Of a stretch of 64,000 bases of DNA, positions 51,618-59,878 are shown in pieces (the first letter of the stretch is position 1; every line of letters begins with the position of its first letter). The notes under the pieces were generated by a model. That model saw only the letters and a list, made by a program, of their open reading frames with translations, was not told where the DNA came from and made no database searches. A program made the translations under genes and the position numbers. The stretch is from positions 1 to 64,000 of the forward strand of contig NZ_RHLK01000015.1 in NCBI RefSeq assembly GCF_009757775.1. Direction: 5' to 3'. This stretch comes from Paenibacillus lutrae. Lineage in GTDB: Bacteria > Bacillota > Bacilli > Paenibacillales > NBRC-103111.

Positions 51618-52313
51618 TTACATCGGATTTTTAAAGCGCAGCTTGCCGCTTGTGGAATTCTCCTCCTGGAAAGTAAAGTACAGATAGTTGATTCCCGCCT
51701 TGTATCCGAGCATATATTCCTCATAGCCTCCCTCACTTATCCCATCATAATCAGCTTTGCCCATCACTGTCCTTACCTGCGCAGGAGCAAGATCCAGCTT
51801 AACATCTATAACATGAACCACATCATCGGCAGAGAAATACAGCGTCACATTGCCGTACCGGTAAAATTCACTATGCACCTCGCCGATTTCATCCGGTACG
51901 CCCCATTTCTTCAGGAGCTCTCTTTTGGAAGTATTCAGTTCAATCTCGATTCCCTTAAGCTTCCCCTTGCTTGCCTCTGCGATAAAATCTTGATCGAGAA
52001 CAGGTGGATGCAAGCGCTCAGGATCTTTTCCCTGATTCGGAGTATCCAGAGTGATCGCGGTATCCTCAACCTTCACTCCCTCCTCATAACCTACTTTCAC
52101 ACCCAGCTTTTCGCCTACAAAACGCAGCGGCACATACGCCTGGTTGTTGTAATTCAACACACCGGAGCTTGGAGGCATGTTCTGCGCCTGCCCGTTAATC
52201 ACCAGCTTCACCGGGTAGAGGTACGCTTTTACAAAATCCGCCGCAAACACAGCCGTCGTACCCGTCAGGGCAATACCTATCGTTAAGCCCAGAGTAAACA
52301 TTCTTTTCCTCAC
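51618..52313 (-). CDS. Secreted stalk-domain (copper-amine-oxidase-N) protein
   Basis: 231 aa. Signal peptide MFTLGLTIGIALTGTTAVFAADFV, then a stalk domain (YPVKLVINGQAQNMPPSSGVLNYNNQAYVPLRFVGEKLGVKVG), then an unrecognised C-terminal half of about 150 residues with ELLKKWGVPDEIGE and a SEGGYEEYMLGYKAGINYLYFTF segment that resembles SmpA/OmlA-type folds. AGAGGAC lies upstream of GTG 52313; the frame is open to 52421 but the signal peptide fixes the start. A relative of the lipoprotein at 19358. Confidence 0.82.
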   Translation of the reverse strand: MRKRMFTLGLTIGIALTGTTAVFAADFVKAYLYPVKLVINGQAQNMPPSSGVLNYNNQAYVPLRFVGEKLGVKVGYEEGVKVEDTAITLDTPNQGKDPERLHPPVLDQDFIAEASKGKLKGIEIELNTSKRELLKKWGVPDEIGEVHSEFYRYGNVTLYFSADDVVHVIDVKLDLAPAQVRTVMGKADYDGISEGGYEEYMLGYKAGINYLYFTFQEENSTSGKLRFKNPM

Positions 52314-52507
52314 ATCAATCCGTCCTCTCACGAGAGCCTCTGAATCGGCAGGCCTCATCGCTTTCAAGTCTATGTTTCTCTTCCTATAACGTTCTTTTCC
52401 GGGCTTTTGTTCCATCGCCAACGGTTACATTTTTCCATGATTTTGTAACTTCTACTTCCCTGCCGATTGTCCCGATTTACCTTTGAATCCCGAATTCTTG
52501 CGTATGC

Positions 52508-52550
52508 AAAAAGGGCATACACAAAGCGGAAATCCGCTTCATGTATGCCC
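52508..52550 (-). terminator. Terminator of the sugar ABC operon
   Basis: GGGCATAC (52513-52520) pairs with GTATGCCC (52543-52550), with an inner AAGCGGA/TCCGCTT stem; U5 on the minus strand. Confidence 0.85.
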
Positions 52551-52623
52551 CGCTCTATATACATACGGAAGTGCCCGGGTATCCGGGAACGGCCGGCACT
52601 GCATTCATCCGTACTGCATCGGG

Positions 52624-53613
52624 TTAGGCTTTGCGGCGATTCAAATGAACGAATGTAACCGCAAGAGCCAGCACAAGCACCCCGCCCTTGATAATGTCAA
52701 AAGAGAAATAAGGAACGTTCAGCATGGTCAATCCGTTAAGGAGAATTCCGATGAGCACCGCACCGAAGAACGTGCCAATTACATTGGGCTTGCCCGCGCC
52801 AAGCACGGAATAGCCTACAAACACAGCGGCTACCGACTCCATCAGCAGCGGTACTCCCGCATCAATTTGACCCGAACCGATACGGGCCGCGAACAGTATG
52901 CCTCCTACGGCGGCAAAGAGCCCTGACAGCACGTAGGCCGCCGTACGCACACGGTTCACCGGAATCCCGGACAGTCTGGCCGCTTCACGGTTACCGCCCG
53001 TTATATACAGCTGACGGCCCCAGCGTGTATAGGTGAGGAAGATATGTACGGCAATAACGGCCACGATCATCAGAATAACGGGAACCGGCAAGCCCAGCAC
53101 CTTGCCTTGTCCCAGCCATTTGAAACTCTCCGACACGACGCCTGGGGCCGTCGTTCCATCCGGCATAGGCATATTATTGTAGACGGAGAATCCCTGGGTG
53201 TAAGTCTTGTGCACACCCGCAATGGTGTACATTACAGTCAGCGTTGCAAGCAAATCGGGAATACGCACCTTCACAATCAGGAAGGCATTGAGCAGGCCGA
53301 TCGCAATACCGATCGCAAGCGGCACGGTCAGGACTACGATAAGAGGCTGCTCGTACCAGACCATCAAGGAAGCGGCCACTACGGTTGTCAGGGAGACGGT
53401 GGAACCTACGGACAAATCAAATCCATCCACAATCTGAGACAACGTGACGCCGATTGCAACAAAAGTTACAATGGAAATCGAACGCAAAATATCAAAAATA
53501 TTATCGTACGACAAGAAGTTCGGATTAATGATTGAAAAGAAAATAAAAACAACCCCGATGACAACGAGCGTCCCGTATCGGAACGAAATGTCAAGTAGCT
53601 TATCCTTCAACAC
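52624..53613 (-). CDS. Sugar ABC transporter permease (RbsC/YtfT type)
   Basis: 329 aa with about nine hydrophobic segments, FVAIGVTLSQIVDGFDLSVGSTVSLTTV and the family's GVVFSGSG-like and YSVLGAGKPNVIGTFFGAVLIG segments. It imports a ribose/galactose-type sugar with the ATPase and binding protein that precede it. GGGGAGG leads to GTG 53613 (6 nt) or TTG 53610 (9 nt); either way it overlaps the ATPase gene end (53600). The frame is open to 53637. Confidence 0.92.
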   Translation of the reverse strand: MLKDKLLDISFRYGTLVVIGVVFIFFSIINPNFLSYDNIFDILRSISIVTFVAIGVTLSQIVDGFDLSVGSTVSLTTVVAASLMVWYEQPLIVVLTVPLAIGIAIGLLNAFLIVKVRIPDLLATLTVMYTIAGVHKTYTQGFSVYNNMPMPDGTTAPGVVSESFKWLGQGKVLGLPVPVILMIVAVIAVHIFLTYTRWGRQLYITGGNREAARLSGIPVNRVRTAAYVLSGLFAAVGGILFAARIGSGQIDAGVPLLMESVAAVFVGYSVLGAGKPNVIGTFFGAVLIGILLNGLTMLNVPYFSFDIIKGGVLVLALAVTFVHLNRRKA

Positions 53614-55120
53614 GTTCGGCCTCCCCTGCGCTAGCATATGTTAGAATGGCTTCCGCCGTGGCTTCATCCCGGCTGAGCTCTCCCGTTATACGGCCGTAGC
53701 TCATGACCAGAATACGGTCGGCAATGCCGAGAATTTCAGATATTTCGCAGGAAAGGTAGATGATGCCCTTGCCCTCCTGCGCCAGCTGTCCGATCAGCCG
53801 GAAGATATCGCTCTTCGCTCCGACATCCACGCCCTTCGTCGGCTCATCGAACATGTATACGGCCGCATCGGTCGGCAGCCATTTGCCGACGGCTACCTTC
53901 TGCTGGTTGCCTCCGCTGAGATGCTTGACCGCGCGGCCGGGCAGCGCGGGCTTCACGCCGAGCTGGCCGATCAGCCGCTCCGCATGGCTGCGTTCTTCCC
54001 CCCTGCGGATGAAACCCGCGGCGCTCAGGCGCCGGAGAATCGGCAGCGACAAGTTGTGCTGAACCGATTCATCGACGAGCACGCCCTGCTTGCGCCGCTC
54101 CTCGGGCACAAGCACGACCCCTGCGCGTACGGCGTCCTCCGGCTCTGAGAGCCTCAGACGCTTGCCGCGCAGGACGACTTCGCCGCCGTCAGCGCGGTCG
54201 GCTCCGAACAACAGCCGGCTGAGCTCGGTTTTGCCCGCGCCGACGAGCCCGACGATGCCGAGAATCTCGCCCTCGCGAAGTGACAGGTCCACGCCGCGCA
54301 CCTTTGTTCCCCGGCGCAGGCCGGTCACTTCGAGCACCGTCCCTCCCAGCTTCGCCGGAAGCTTGGGGAATTCCTCGGCGAAGGTCTTGCCGAGCATCGT
54401 CTCGATGATCTCTGCGTGTTCCGCATCCTTGGCAGATCTCGTCAAGACATGGCTCCCGTCACGCATCACGGTGATCCGGTCGCAGATACGGGTCACTTCG
54501 GCAAGCCGGTGCGAAATGAAGACGCACCCGACTCCCCCTGCCTTCAGACGCTCCATGATCGCGAATAGCTGCTCCGACTCCTCCAGACTTAAAGGCGCGG
54601 TTGGTTCGTCAAAAATAATGAACCGCGCTTCATGTGCAACAGCACGCGCGAGCAGAACCAACTGCTTCTGGGCTATTGTAAGCTGCGATACTTTCAGACG
54701 AACCGGGATCTCCGATCCGATCATCTTGAGGATCTTGGCGGCCTCCCGGTTCAATGCTCCCCAGCGCAGCCAGGTGCGCCCGTTCGCAATTCGGTCCAGC
54801 AGTACATTCTCCGCAACTGTCAGTTCCGGCACGAGAGCCGTGTCCACTTCCTGATACACACAGTAAATTCCATGCCGCATCGCATCCTTGGGGGAAGAAA
54901 TCTGCACGGGCTTACCTTCTACCGTGATTGCTCCCTCGTCGGCAAGATAAGCACCCGACAGCACCTTCATCAAGGTGCTTTTCCCCGCCCCGTTGGCTCC
55001 CAGAAGACCGTGTACTTCGCCGCCTCTAAGATCAAAGTCGACCGCTGATAATGCCCGTACGCCAGGGAATGATTTCGTGATGCCCTTCATCTGCAGCAAG
55101 GATTGTGAAGTCGTCGCCAT
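53600..55120 (-). CDS. Sugar ABC transporter ATP-binding protein (RbsA/MglA type)
   Basis: 506 aa, two tandem nucleotide-binding domains. First: GANGAGKSTLMK, signature-like SQLTIAQKQLV, FIIFDEPTAPLS. Second: Walker A GLVGAGKTELS, signature LSGGNQQKVAVGKWL, MFDEPTKGVDVG. Typical of CUT2 importers for ribose, galactose or other monosaccharides. AAGGAGG lies upstream of ATG 55120. It follows the binding protein after a 74-bp gap carrying a hairpin. Confidence 0.95.
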   Translation of the reverse strand: MATTSQSLLQMKGITKSFPGVRALSAVDFDLRGGEVHGLLGANGAGKSTLMKVLSGAYLADEGAITVEGKPVQISSPKDAMRHGIYCVYQEVDTALVPELTVAENVLLDRIANGRTWLRWGALNREAAKILKMIGSEIPVRLKVSQLTIAQKQLVLLARAVAHEARFIIFDEPTAPLSLEESEQLFAIMERLKAGGVGCVFISHRLAEVTRICDRITVMRDGSHVLTRSAKDAEHAEIIETMLGKTFAEEFPKLPAKLGGTVLEVTGLRRGTKVRGVDLSLREGEILGIVGLVGAGKTELSRLLFGADRADGGEVVLRGKRLRLSEPEDAVRAGVVLVPEERRKQGVLVDESVQHNLSLPILRRLSAAGFIRRGEERSHAERLIGQLGVKPALPGRAVKHLSGGNQQKVAVGKWLPTDAAVYMFDEPTKGVDVGAKSDIFRLIGQLAQEGKGIIYLSCEISEILGIADRILVMSYGRITGELSRDEATAEAILTYASAGEAERVEG

Positions 55121-55147
55121 GTTGAACCATTCTCCTCCTTGAACGCC

Positions 55148-55180
55148 ATAGTCCCATCGTCAATAACCCGATGGGACTAT
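55148..55180 (-). terminator. Intercistronic hairpin
   Basis: A perfect 12-bp stem, ATAGTCCCATCG (55148-55159) and CGATGGGACTAT (55169-55180), between binding-protein and ATPase genes. Without a U-tract; likely protects the upstream message or reduces read-through. Confidence 0.65.
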
Positions 55181-55194
55181 AGCGCATTGCTTTT

Positions 55195-56295
55195 TTATTT
55201 ACCGGATTGCTTCTCCAGTTCTTTCATCCAGTCCGTGTAGCCTTGCTGGCTGTTCCCCCAGCCCTTCACATATTCGCTGAGCTGATCGGTCGTCAGCTTC
55301 TTATCTTTGGGGAGCTGATCGCGCGATACGTATACCGGCTCCAGTACGACTTTCTCCGGCGTCTTATCGCCGTTGAGCTTCTGATACAAGTAACGGACCT
55401 GAATGCGGCCGATATCTTTGGGATCCACTGCGGCCGATGCAACCCAAGGGCTGTTCGGATCTTGGATCATCTGCAGATCCTCGTCACTCATGTCAATCCC
55501 GTATACTTTGATTTCATTGCGTCCAGCCTGCTGAATCGCACGTGCGGCACCTTTGGCGAACTCGTCCCAGGCCGCCCATACAGCGGTGATGTCACCCTTG
55601 TTCGGATACTTCTTCAACAAAGCTTCCATTTGAGCTTGCGTATCAAGAGCAGGGTTCTGTGCGTTACCGAACTTCCCGATTTCTTTAATTTCTTTGTTGG
55701 CATTCATAAATGCTTTGTAGGCGATCTCACGGCTTTCCATAGGAGGGAAGCCGGCTACCCATACTTTTACGATATTGCCCTTGTTACCTGCATCCTTACC
55801 GAGCTGACCCAGAGTAAGCTCCGCCATCTTCTGGTCATTCTGCTCCAGGGCTACAATGCCTTCTCCTTTGACATTGGAATCGAAGGCAATAATCGGAATC
55901 TTCTTCTCGACCGCCTTCTGAACGCCAGCCTGCAAAGCTTCAGCCGTTCCGTGATCGAGCAGAATGCCGTCGAACTTCTGGTTAATAGCCGCATCCAGAT
56001 TAGAGGACATCTTGGCTAAATCTCCGTCCGCGGGGATAACCGTTACTTTTCCGCCGAGCTTGGCGGCTTGTTCCTTAACGCCTTCTACATATTGAGCTGA
56101 GAATGTGCCCAGATTCTGACGCATAATCAGCGCTATTTTTTTATCAGCAAGCGCGCCTTTATTATCTGTCGTGTTTCCTTGGGTTTTTCCTGCATTTGCA
56201 GTTGTTTCGGCAGCTGGTTTGCCGCATGCCGCGAGCAGTCCGATGATGAGGATCATCACAGTAGCTGTATGTACTAATTTACGTATTCCTTTCAT
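55195..56295 (-). CDS. Sugar-binding lipoprotein of the CUT2 ABC transporter
   Basis: 366 aa. Lipoprotein signal peptide with lipobox LLAAC (Cys near residue 24), then a Thr/Gly/Asn-rich linker, then a type-I periplasmic-binding fold: IALIMRQNLGTFSAQYVEGVKEQAAKLG, DGILLDHGTAEALQAGVQKAVEKKIPIIAFDSN, and AVWAAWDEFAKGAARAI with GIDMSDEDLQMI. The sugar cannot be named. GGGAGAGG sets ATG 56295; the frame to 56322 has no site. It is the first gene of the operon, with operator and promoter upstream. Confidence 0.93.
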   Translation of the reverse strand: MKGIRKLVHTATVMILIIGLLAACGKPAAETTANAGKTQGNTTDNKGALADKKIALIMRQNLGTFSAQYVEGVKEQAAKLGGKVTVIPADGDLAKMSSNLDAAINQKFDGILLDHGTAEALQAGVQKAVEKKIPIIAFDSNVKGEGIVALEQNDQKMAELTLGQLGKDAGNKGNIVKVWVAGFPPMESREIAYKAFMNANKEIKEIGKFGNAQNPALDTQAQMEALLKKYPNKGDITAVWAAWDEFAKGAARAIQQAGRNEIKVYGIDMSDEDLQMIQDPNSPWVASAAVDPKDIGRIQVRYLYQKLNGDKTPEKVVLEPVYVSRDQLPKDKKLTTDQLSEYVKGWGNSQQGYTDWMKELEKQSGK

Positions 56296-56341
56296 TGGTA
56301 ACCTCTCCCCCGTTTGTCTCATTTTCTGTAGGTTTTCATTC

Positions 56342-56372
56342 CTTTAATCCAAGTGATCCAGTTGGATTAAAG
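56342..56372 (-). promoter_or_regulatory. Perfect 31-bp dyad at the sugar ABC transcription start
   Basis: CTTTAATCCAA (56342-56352), 9-bp spacer, TTGGATTAAAG (56362-56372). It lies immediately downstream of the -10, over +1 and the early transcript, a classical repressor position. Confidence 0.65.
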
Positions 56373-56375
56373 CAT

Positions 56376-56404
56376 ATGATACTGCTGTTCGCTGTTTTCG
56401 TCAA
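56376..56404 (-). promoter_or_regulatory. Promoter of the sugar ABC operon
   Basis: TTGACG (56399-56404) and TATCAT (56376-56381), 17-bp spacer, on the minus strand. Confidence 0.75.
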
Positions 56405-56417
56405 TTTATTTTTTTCC

Positions 56418-56463
56418 ACAAAAAAACTCTCCCGCGATGATTAGCATCATTCGAGGAGAGTTT
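56418..56463 (-). terminator. Terminator after the RNase H gene
   Basis: AAACTCTCC (56424-56432) pairs with GGAGAGTTT (56455-56463), with an inner GATGAT/ATCAT stem; U-tract on the minus strand. It lies 4 bp after the stop and also insulates the ABC promoter. Confidence 0.85.
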
Positions 56464-56466
56464 CTT

Positions 56467-57102
56467 TTATTTACGGCCGAAATCCGCTTTGATTTCGCCC
56501 CATTTTTTAGTATCCCATTTTACTATTTTATTCGGATATGTATTCGTACGAAGCCACTGCAGCGCCCGGTCCACCAATGTCCAAATCTCTTCGGTAGAAG
56601 AATCTCTCACGAGGTTCGAAGCAACTTCCTTCTTGCGGATCCAGCTGAGAGCCGTTATGGAATCCGTATAGATCGTTTTCGTACTGCCCTGCTGCTTCAA
56701 ATAAGCCAGAGCGTGAACGATTGCAAGGAACTCGCCCATATTATTCGTACCTTTGGATATCGGCCCCCGGTAAAAAATCACTTCGCCGGTCTGCGTATCC
56801 ACACCTTTGTATTCTACAATCCCGGGATTGCCGGAACAGCCGACATCTACGGATAGGCTGTTATAATCGATCTCCGGTACCTCAGCAGGTGTAACCGCCG
56901 CTCCCGCGCTTTTCTTCTTCGCACCGAAATTAAGCGACTTTTGCCAGCCCCGTTCATAAGCTGCTCTCGCTTCCGCCTCTGAGGGATAAGACTTGTATTT
57001 AGCCTGCGGAAAGGCATCCGTCTGCTCTTTACACTGAGCCCAGGTGCTGTAAATGCCCGGAGTTTTCCCTACCCAGACGACATAAAACTTTTTATCGGCC
57101 AT
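56467..57102 (-). CDS. RNase H1-like protein with viroplasmin (HBD) domain
   Basis: 211 aa. An N-terminal hybrid-binding/viroplasmin domain (KKFYVVWVGKTPGIYSTWAQCKEQTDAFPQAKYKSYPSEAEARAAY) is followed by the RNase H domain. Catalytic residues are visible: Asp in SVDVGCSGNPG, Glu in NNMGEFLAIVHAL, Asp in IYTDSITALSW, and a late Asp in WGEIKADFG. It cleaves RNA in RNA:DNA hybrids. AAGGAAGG and ATG 57102 (the ATG at 57111 abuts the SD). Normal length for the eukaryote-like RNase H1 form in Firmicutes. Confidence 0.93.
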   Translation of the reverse strand: MADKKFYVVWVGKTPGIYSTWAQCKEQTDAFPQAKYKSYPSEAEARAAYERGWQKSLNFGAKKKSAGAAVTPAEVPEIDYNSLSVDVGCSGNPGIVEYKGVDTQTGEVIFYRGPISKGTNNMGEFLAIVHALAYLKQQGSTKTIYTDSITALSWIRKKEVASNLVRDSSTEEIWTLVDRALQWLRTNTYPNKIVKWDTKKWGEIKADFGRK

Positions 57103-57330
57103 GCTTTCCATCCTTCCTTACCAAAGGGCTCCATCTCGATTAGCAAGGTCGCGGGACAACTCTGTTTCCCTCTAACCCCGGCTTATAGTTTACCACAAAC
57201 CGAAACCGGGATCGAATATAAGCGCGCTTCTTCTAAAAAGACCGAAATATCCTGTGCGAGCAGGGTAATCAGCCATTTCGACAAGATAATTGCGCTCTTT
57301 TCAAAAAAAGAACAATTTTTTTAATTTTAC

Positions 57331-57359
57331 GAGTATTTTTTATAAAACGGTTCATACTA
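57331..57359 (+). promoter_or_regulatory. Sigma-G-type promoter of SASP copy 2
   Basis: GAGTA (-35) and CATACTA (-10, 57353-57359) with 17-bp spacing. The same -10 and spacing occur at SASP copy 1. Confidence 0.6.
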
Positions 57360-57384
57360 CGTTTTACCGGAGGAGGTGATATCA

Positions 57385-57612
57385 ATGGGTGCAGGACAAT
57401 CCCGCAACAGCAACACACTGGTTGTACCACAAGCTAACCAGGCTTTGGATCAGCTTAAGTACGAAGTCGCTCAAGAACTGGGCATTCAAATTCCTCAAGA
57501 CGGCTATTACGGTTACATGGCTACTCGCGATACAGGTGCGATCGGCGGACACATTACCCGCAGACTGGTTCAAATCGCTGAGCAGCAACTGGCAGGTAAA
57601 CTGGGACGCTAA
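57385..57612 (+). CDS. Alpha/beta-type small acid-soluble spore protein (copy 2)
   Basis: 75 aa. Differs from copy 1 at a handful of positions (start GAGQSRNSNTLVVPQANQA, end QLAGKLGR) and is identical through the core YEVAQELGIQIPQDGYYGYM and the DNA-binding GAIGGHITRRLVQIAEQQL. Same role: DNA protection in the spore core. GGAGGAGG gives a very strong ribosome site; the frame's GTG at 57376 is not used. Adjacent to RNase H. Confidence 0.96.
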   Translation: MGAGQSRNSNTLVVPQANQALDQLKYEVAQELGIQIPQDGYYGYMATRDTGAIGGHITRRLVQIAEQQLAGKLGR

Positions 57613-57771
57613 TCGTCGGCTTCACACATACTTAGGCAGGCTAGAAAAGGTGGCTTAAAACGCCATCTTTTTTATTTTACCGAATAACCTCCGAGTATAT
57701 AAAAAATCCCCATGCAACCTGACCAAGCCGCACGAGGTTTCCCTTTTTCTAATTAATTCCAATATGTCTAT

Positions 57772-58128
57772 CTAAAGGAGATTCGACATATTATAATTCG
57801 ACTCAAACATCACACTTGCATACAAAGTGTCTTTCTTGACCGTAAAATCGAATGTAATTTCTCCATGCGTCCAGTTGACTTTGTATTTAAGCGAGTCCAA
57901 AGCAAGCTGCCGGAACGCCTGCCACTGGGACTCGGCCAGCCCCTCTCCGACCTTGTGAACAAGACCGTTCCTGCTCTCGAGCGGATTGTGCCGTACGCCA
58001 AACTTCCCCACTGAGTTATTACGGATTTGCAGGAACACAGTCCCCGAATTTAATTCTCCCAATTCCTGACGCAATTCTTTAAATACGATTTCAACTTGTC
58101 GAACTAAAGATACCGGTTCGATTATCAT
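57772..58128 (-). CDS. Hypothetical protein (118 aa)
   Basis: Not recognised. Soluble, mixed alpha/beta: EIVFKELRQELGELNSGTVFLQI at the start, RHNPLESRNGLVHKVGEGLAESQWQAF in the middle and HGEITFDFTVKKDTLYASVMFESNYNMSNLL at the end. GGGGGG lies 5 nt before the ATG. It is divergent from the chemoreceptor across 371 bp. No function proposed. Confidence 0.65.
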   Translation of the reverse strand: MIIEPVSLVRQVEIVFKELRQELGELNSGTVFLQIRNNSVGKFGVRHNPLESRNGLVHKVGEGLAESQWQAFRQLALDSLKYKVNWTHGEITFDFTVKKDTLYASVMFESNYNMSNLL

Positions 58129-58499
58129 GAGTGCCCCCCAATAAAGTAGACTTCCATCTTGTCATGGATTTGTATTATTTTATGTAAATCAAGTAAAACT
58201 GGTTTTCTAAGCCTATTATAGTACCCATTTAATTTTAATTCAACAAAATTTTACATATTTTTAAAGTATTCGGTACTTATTTTTTACACAGTTCGCTATA
58301 AAGGCTCATATCGTTGTTCAATTGATAAATTTTTGATCAAGAACCCTTGAAAACAACCCTTATAGGTATATTTTTTAAGTCTCGCTTCCTATACAATGGG
58401 TCGTTAATAAAACTATAGACCCTATTAAAACCGGATGATATAATGACCCCAGGAAATATGTTACATTTCGGATATATTCCGACAAAAGGAGCATTGAGT
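58129..58499. other. Divergent region upstream of the chemoreceptor
   Basis: 371 bp, AT-rich. A TAGACC/TATAAT pair with 17-bp spacing ends near 58443 and reads into the chemoreceptor. No ORF or repeat identified. Confidence 0.5.
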
Positions 58500-59759
58500 A
58501 TGAACAAATGGACATCCCTCTCCTTCAAGAGTAAACTGCACTATGGCTGCTACGGACTTATAGGGCTTTATACGGCAGTTCTGCTCATCCTGCTCTTTAT
58601 TCCCGATCTAAGCAGGATCACCGTTGTAGTGTTTCTCCTCTTTATGCTAGGCGTAAGTTACCCTCTTGTCCGCTGGTTTGAGAGAGCGCTTACAGAGCCG
58701 ATAGAAAGCATGTCACGCGCTGCTCTTAACATCTCCAAGGGCGATTTCTCCAAAAAAGTTGAAGTTACCTCGGATGATGCGCTTGGCGAGCTTGGCCGCT
58801 CTTTTAACGGAATGATCGATAAACTGAGAGGAATTCTCGGAGACACCAGCCTCATCACCCGGCAAGTCTCCGACAACAGTCAGAATATTTACAGTCAGAA
58901 TCAGGAGCTGAAAGATGTGCTCCAGCAAGTCGCAGTCTCTGCGCAGGAACTGGCTTCCGGCGCCGGGCAAATCTCCGAAGAAGTATCCACGATTTCTGTC
59001 TCTACCAAAGATATTGAGCATAAAGTAACGAATTTGTCTGCTTCTACACGTTCGATGAACACCCATTCGGATCAAATGCTGGCTCTTGTCGATAAAGGCC
59101 GGGATGCCGTCGAAACACAGGGACACGGCATGAAAAGAAATGTCGAAGCGACCGCACGCGTATCCGACACTATTCGCACACTTGCCGAACAAGCCGCAGG
59201 AATATCGACAATTACCAAAGCGATCTCGGAAATTGCCGAACAAACCAATTTGTTGTCACTGAACGCTTCGATTGAGGCGGCTAGAGCTGGTGAACAAGGG
59301 AGAGGGTTTGCGGTGGTTGCACAAGAGGTAAGGAAGCTTGCGGAGGAATCTACCACGATGACACGCCAAGTATTCGTGCTGGTGACGAATATTGAGAATG
59401 GGATTAAACAGGCGTTATCCCATATCAAAGTGAATGAAGAGGTCGTACGCAAGCAGGAAGCACTGATCGGAGATACAGAAGCGGTTTTTGCCGACATCGT
59501 GAATTCGGTCCGTTTTATTTCGGATCAGATTGGTGAATTTGCGGGAGAGAGCGAGCACATGCTGACAGGAGCACGGCAAATATCCGCCACGATGGAGAAT
59601 ATATCGGCCATTACGCAGCAATCGGCCGCAGGCACAGAGCAGGTCTCGTCCTCCATGAATGAACAGATCAGCGGCGTTCTCGAAATTGTTAAACAATGCG
59701 AGCAGATGACGCAATCGGTCAGACAACTTCAACAAACCATACAAATTTTCAAATTCTAA
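58500..59759 (+). CDS. Methyl-accepting chemotaxis protein with minimal input
   Basis: 419 aa. Two N-terminal hydrophobic segments ([18 protein letters not shown] and [18 protein letters not shown]) with only about five residues between them, so there is no extracellular sensor domain. A HAMP domain follows ([26 protein letters not shown]) and then the signalling coiled coil with the hairpin tip [50 protein letters not shown] sets ATG 58500. It must sense through the membrane, HAMP or a partner. No che genes are adjacent. Confidence 0.94.
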   Translation: MNKWTSLSFKSKLHYGCYGLIGLYTAVLLILLFIPDLSRITVVVFLLFMLGVSYPLVRWFERALTEPIESMSRAALNISKGDFSKKVEVTSDDALGELGRSFNGMIDKLRGILGDTSLITRQVSDNSQNIYSQNQELKDVLQQVAVSAQELASGAGQISEEVSTISVSTKDIEHKVTNLSASTRSMNTHSDQMLALVDKGRDAVETQGHGMKRNVEATARVSDTIRTLAEQAAGISTITKAISEIAEQTNLLSLNASIEAARAGEQGRGFAVVAQEVRKLAEESTTMTRQVFVLVTNIENGIKQALSHIKVNEEVVRKQEALIGDTEAVFADIVNSVRFISDQIGEFAGESEHMLTGARQISATMENISAITQQSAAGTEQVSSSMNEQISGVLEIVKQCEQMTQSVRQLQQTIQIFKF

Positions 59760-59788
59760 TCATGTACAAACAGTCCGTCTACAATAAA

Positions 59789-59825
59789 GAGGAAGCTCCC
59801 GGTTAATGAAACCGGGAGCTTCCTC
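59789..59825. terminator. Terminator after the chemoreceptor
   Basis: GAGGAAGCTCCCGGTT (59789-59804) pairs with AACCGGGAGCTTCCTC (59810-59825). Confidence 0.85.
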
Positions 59826-59833
59826 TTATATAA

Positions 59834-59870
59834 AGGACCTTGAATTGAACTTAGTTCAATTCAAGGTCCT
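59834..59870 (-). terminator. Terminator after pepF
   Basis: A perfect 17-bp stem AGGACCTTGAATTGAAC/GTTCAATTCAAGGTCCT with a 3-nt loop. Confidence 0.8.
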
Positions 59871-59878
59871 GCAAAGCG

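Noticed and set aside
59072-59497. 141-aa minus-strand frame within the chemoreceptor
   Set aside because: It is the antisense shadow of a conserved coiled-coil coding region with Ala/Ser-rich periodicity.
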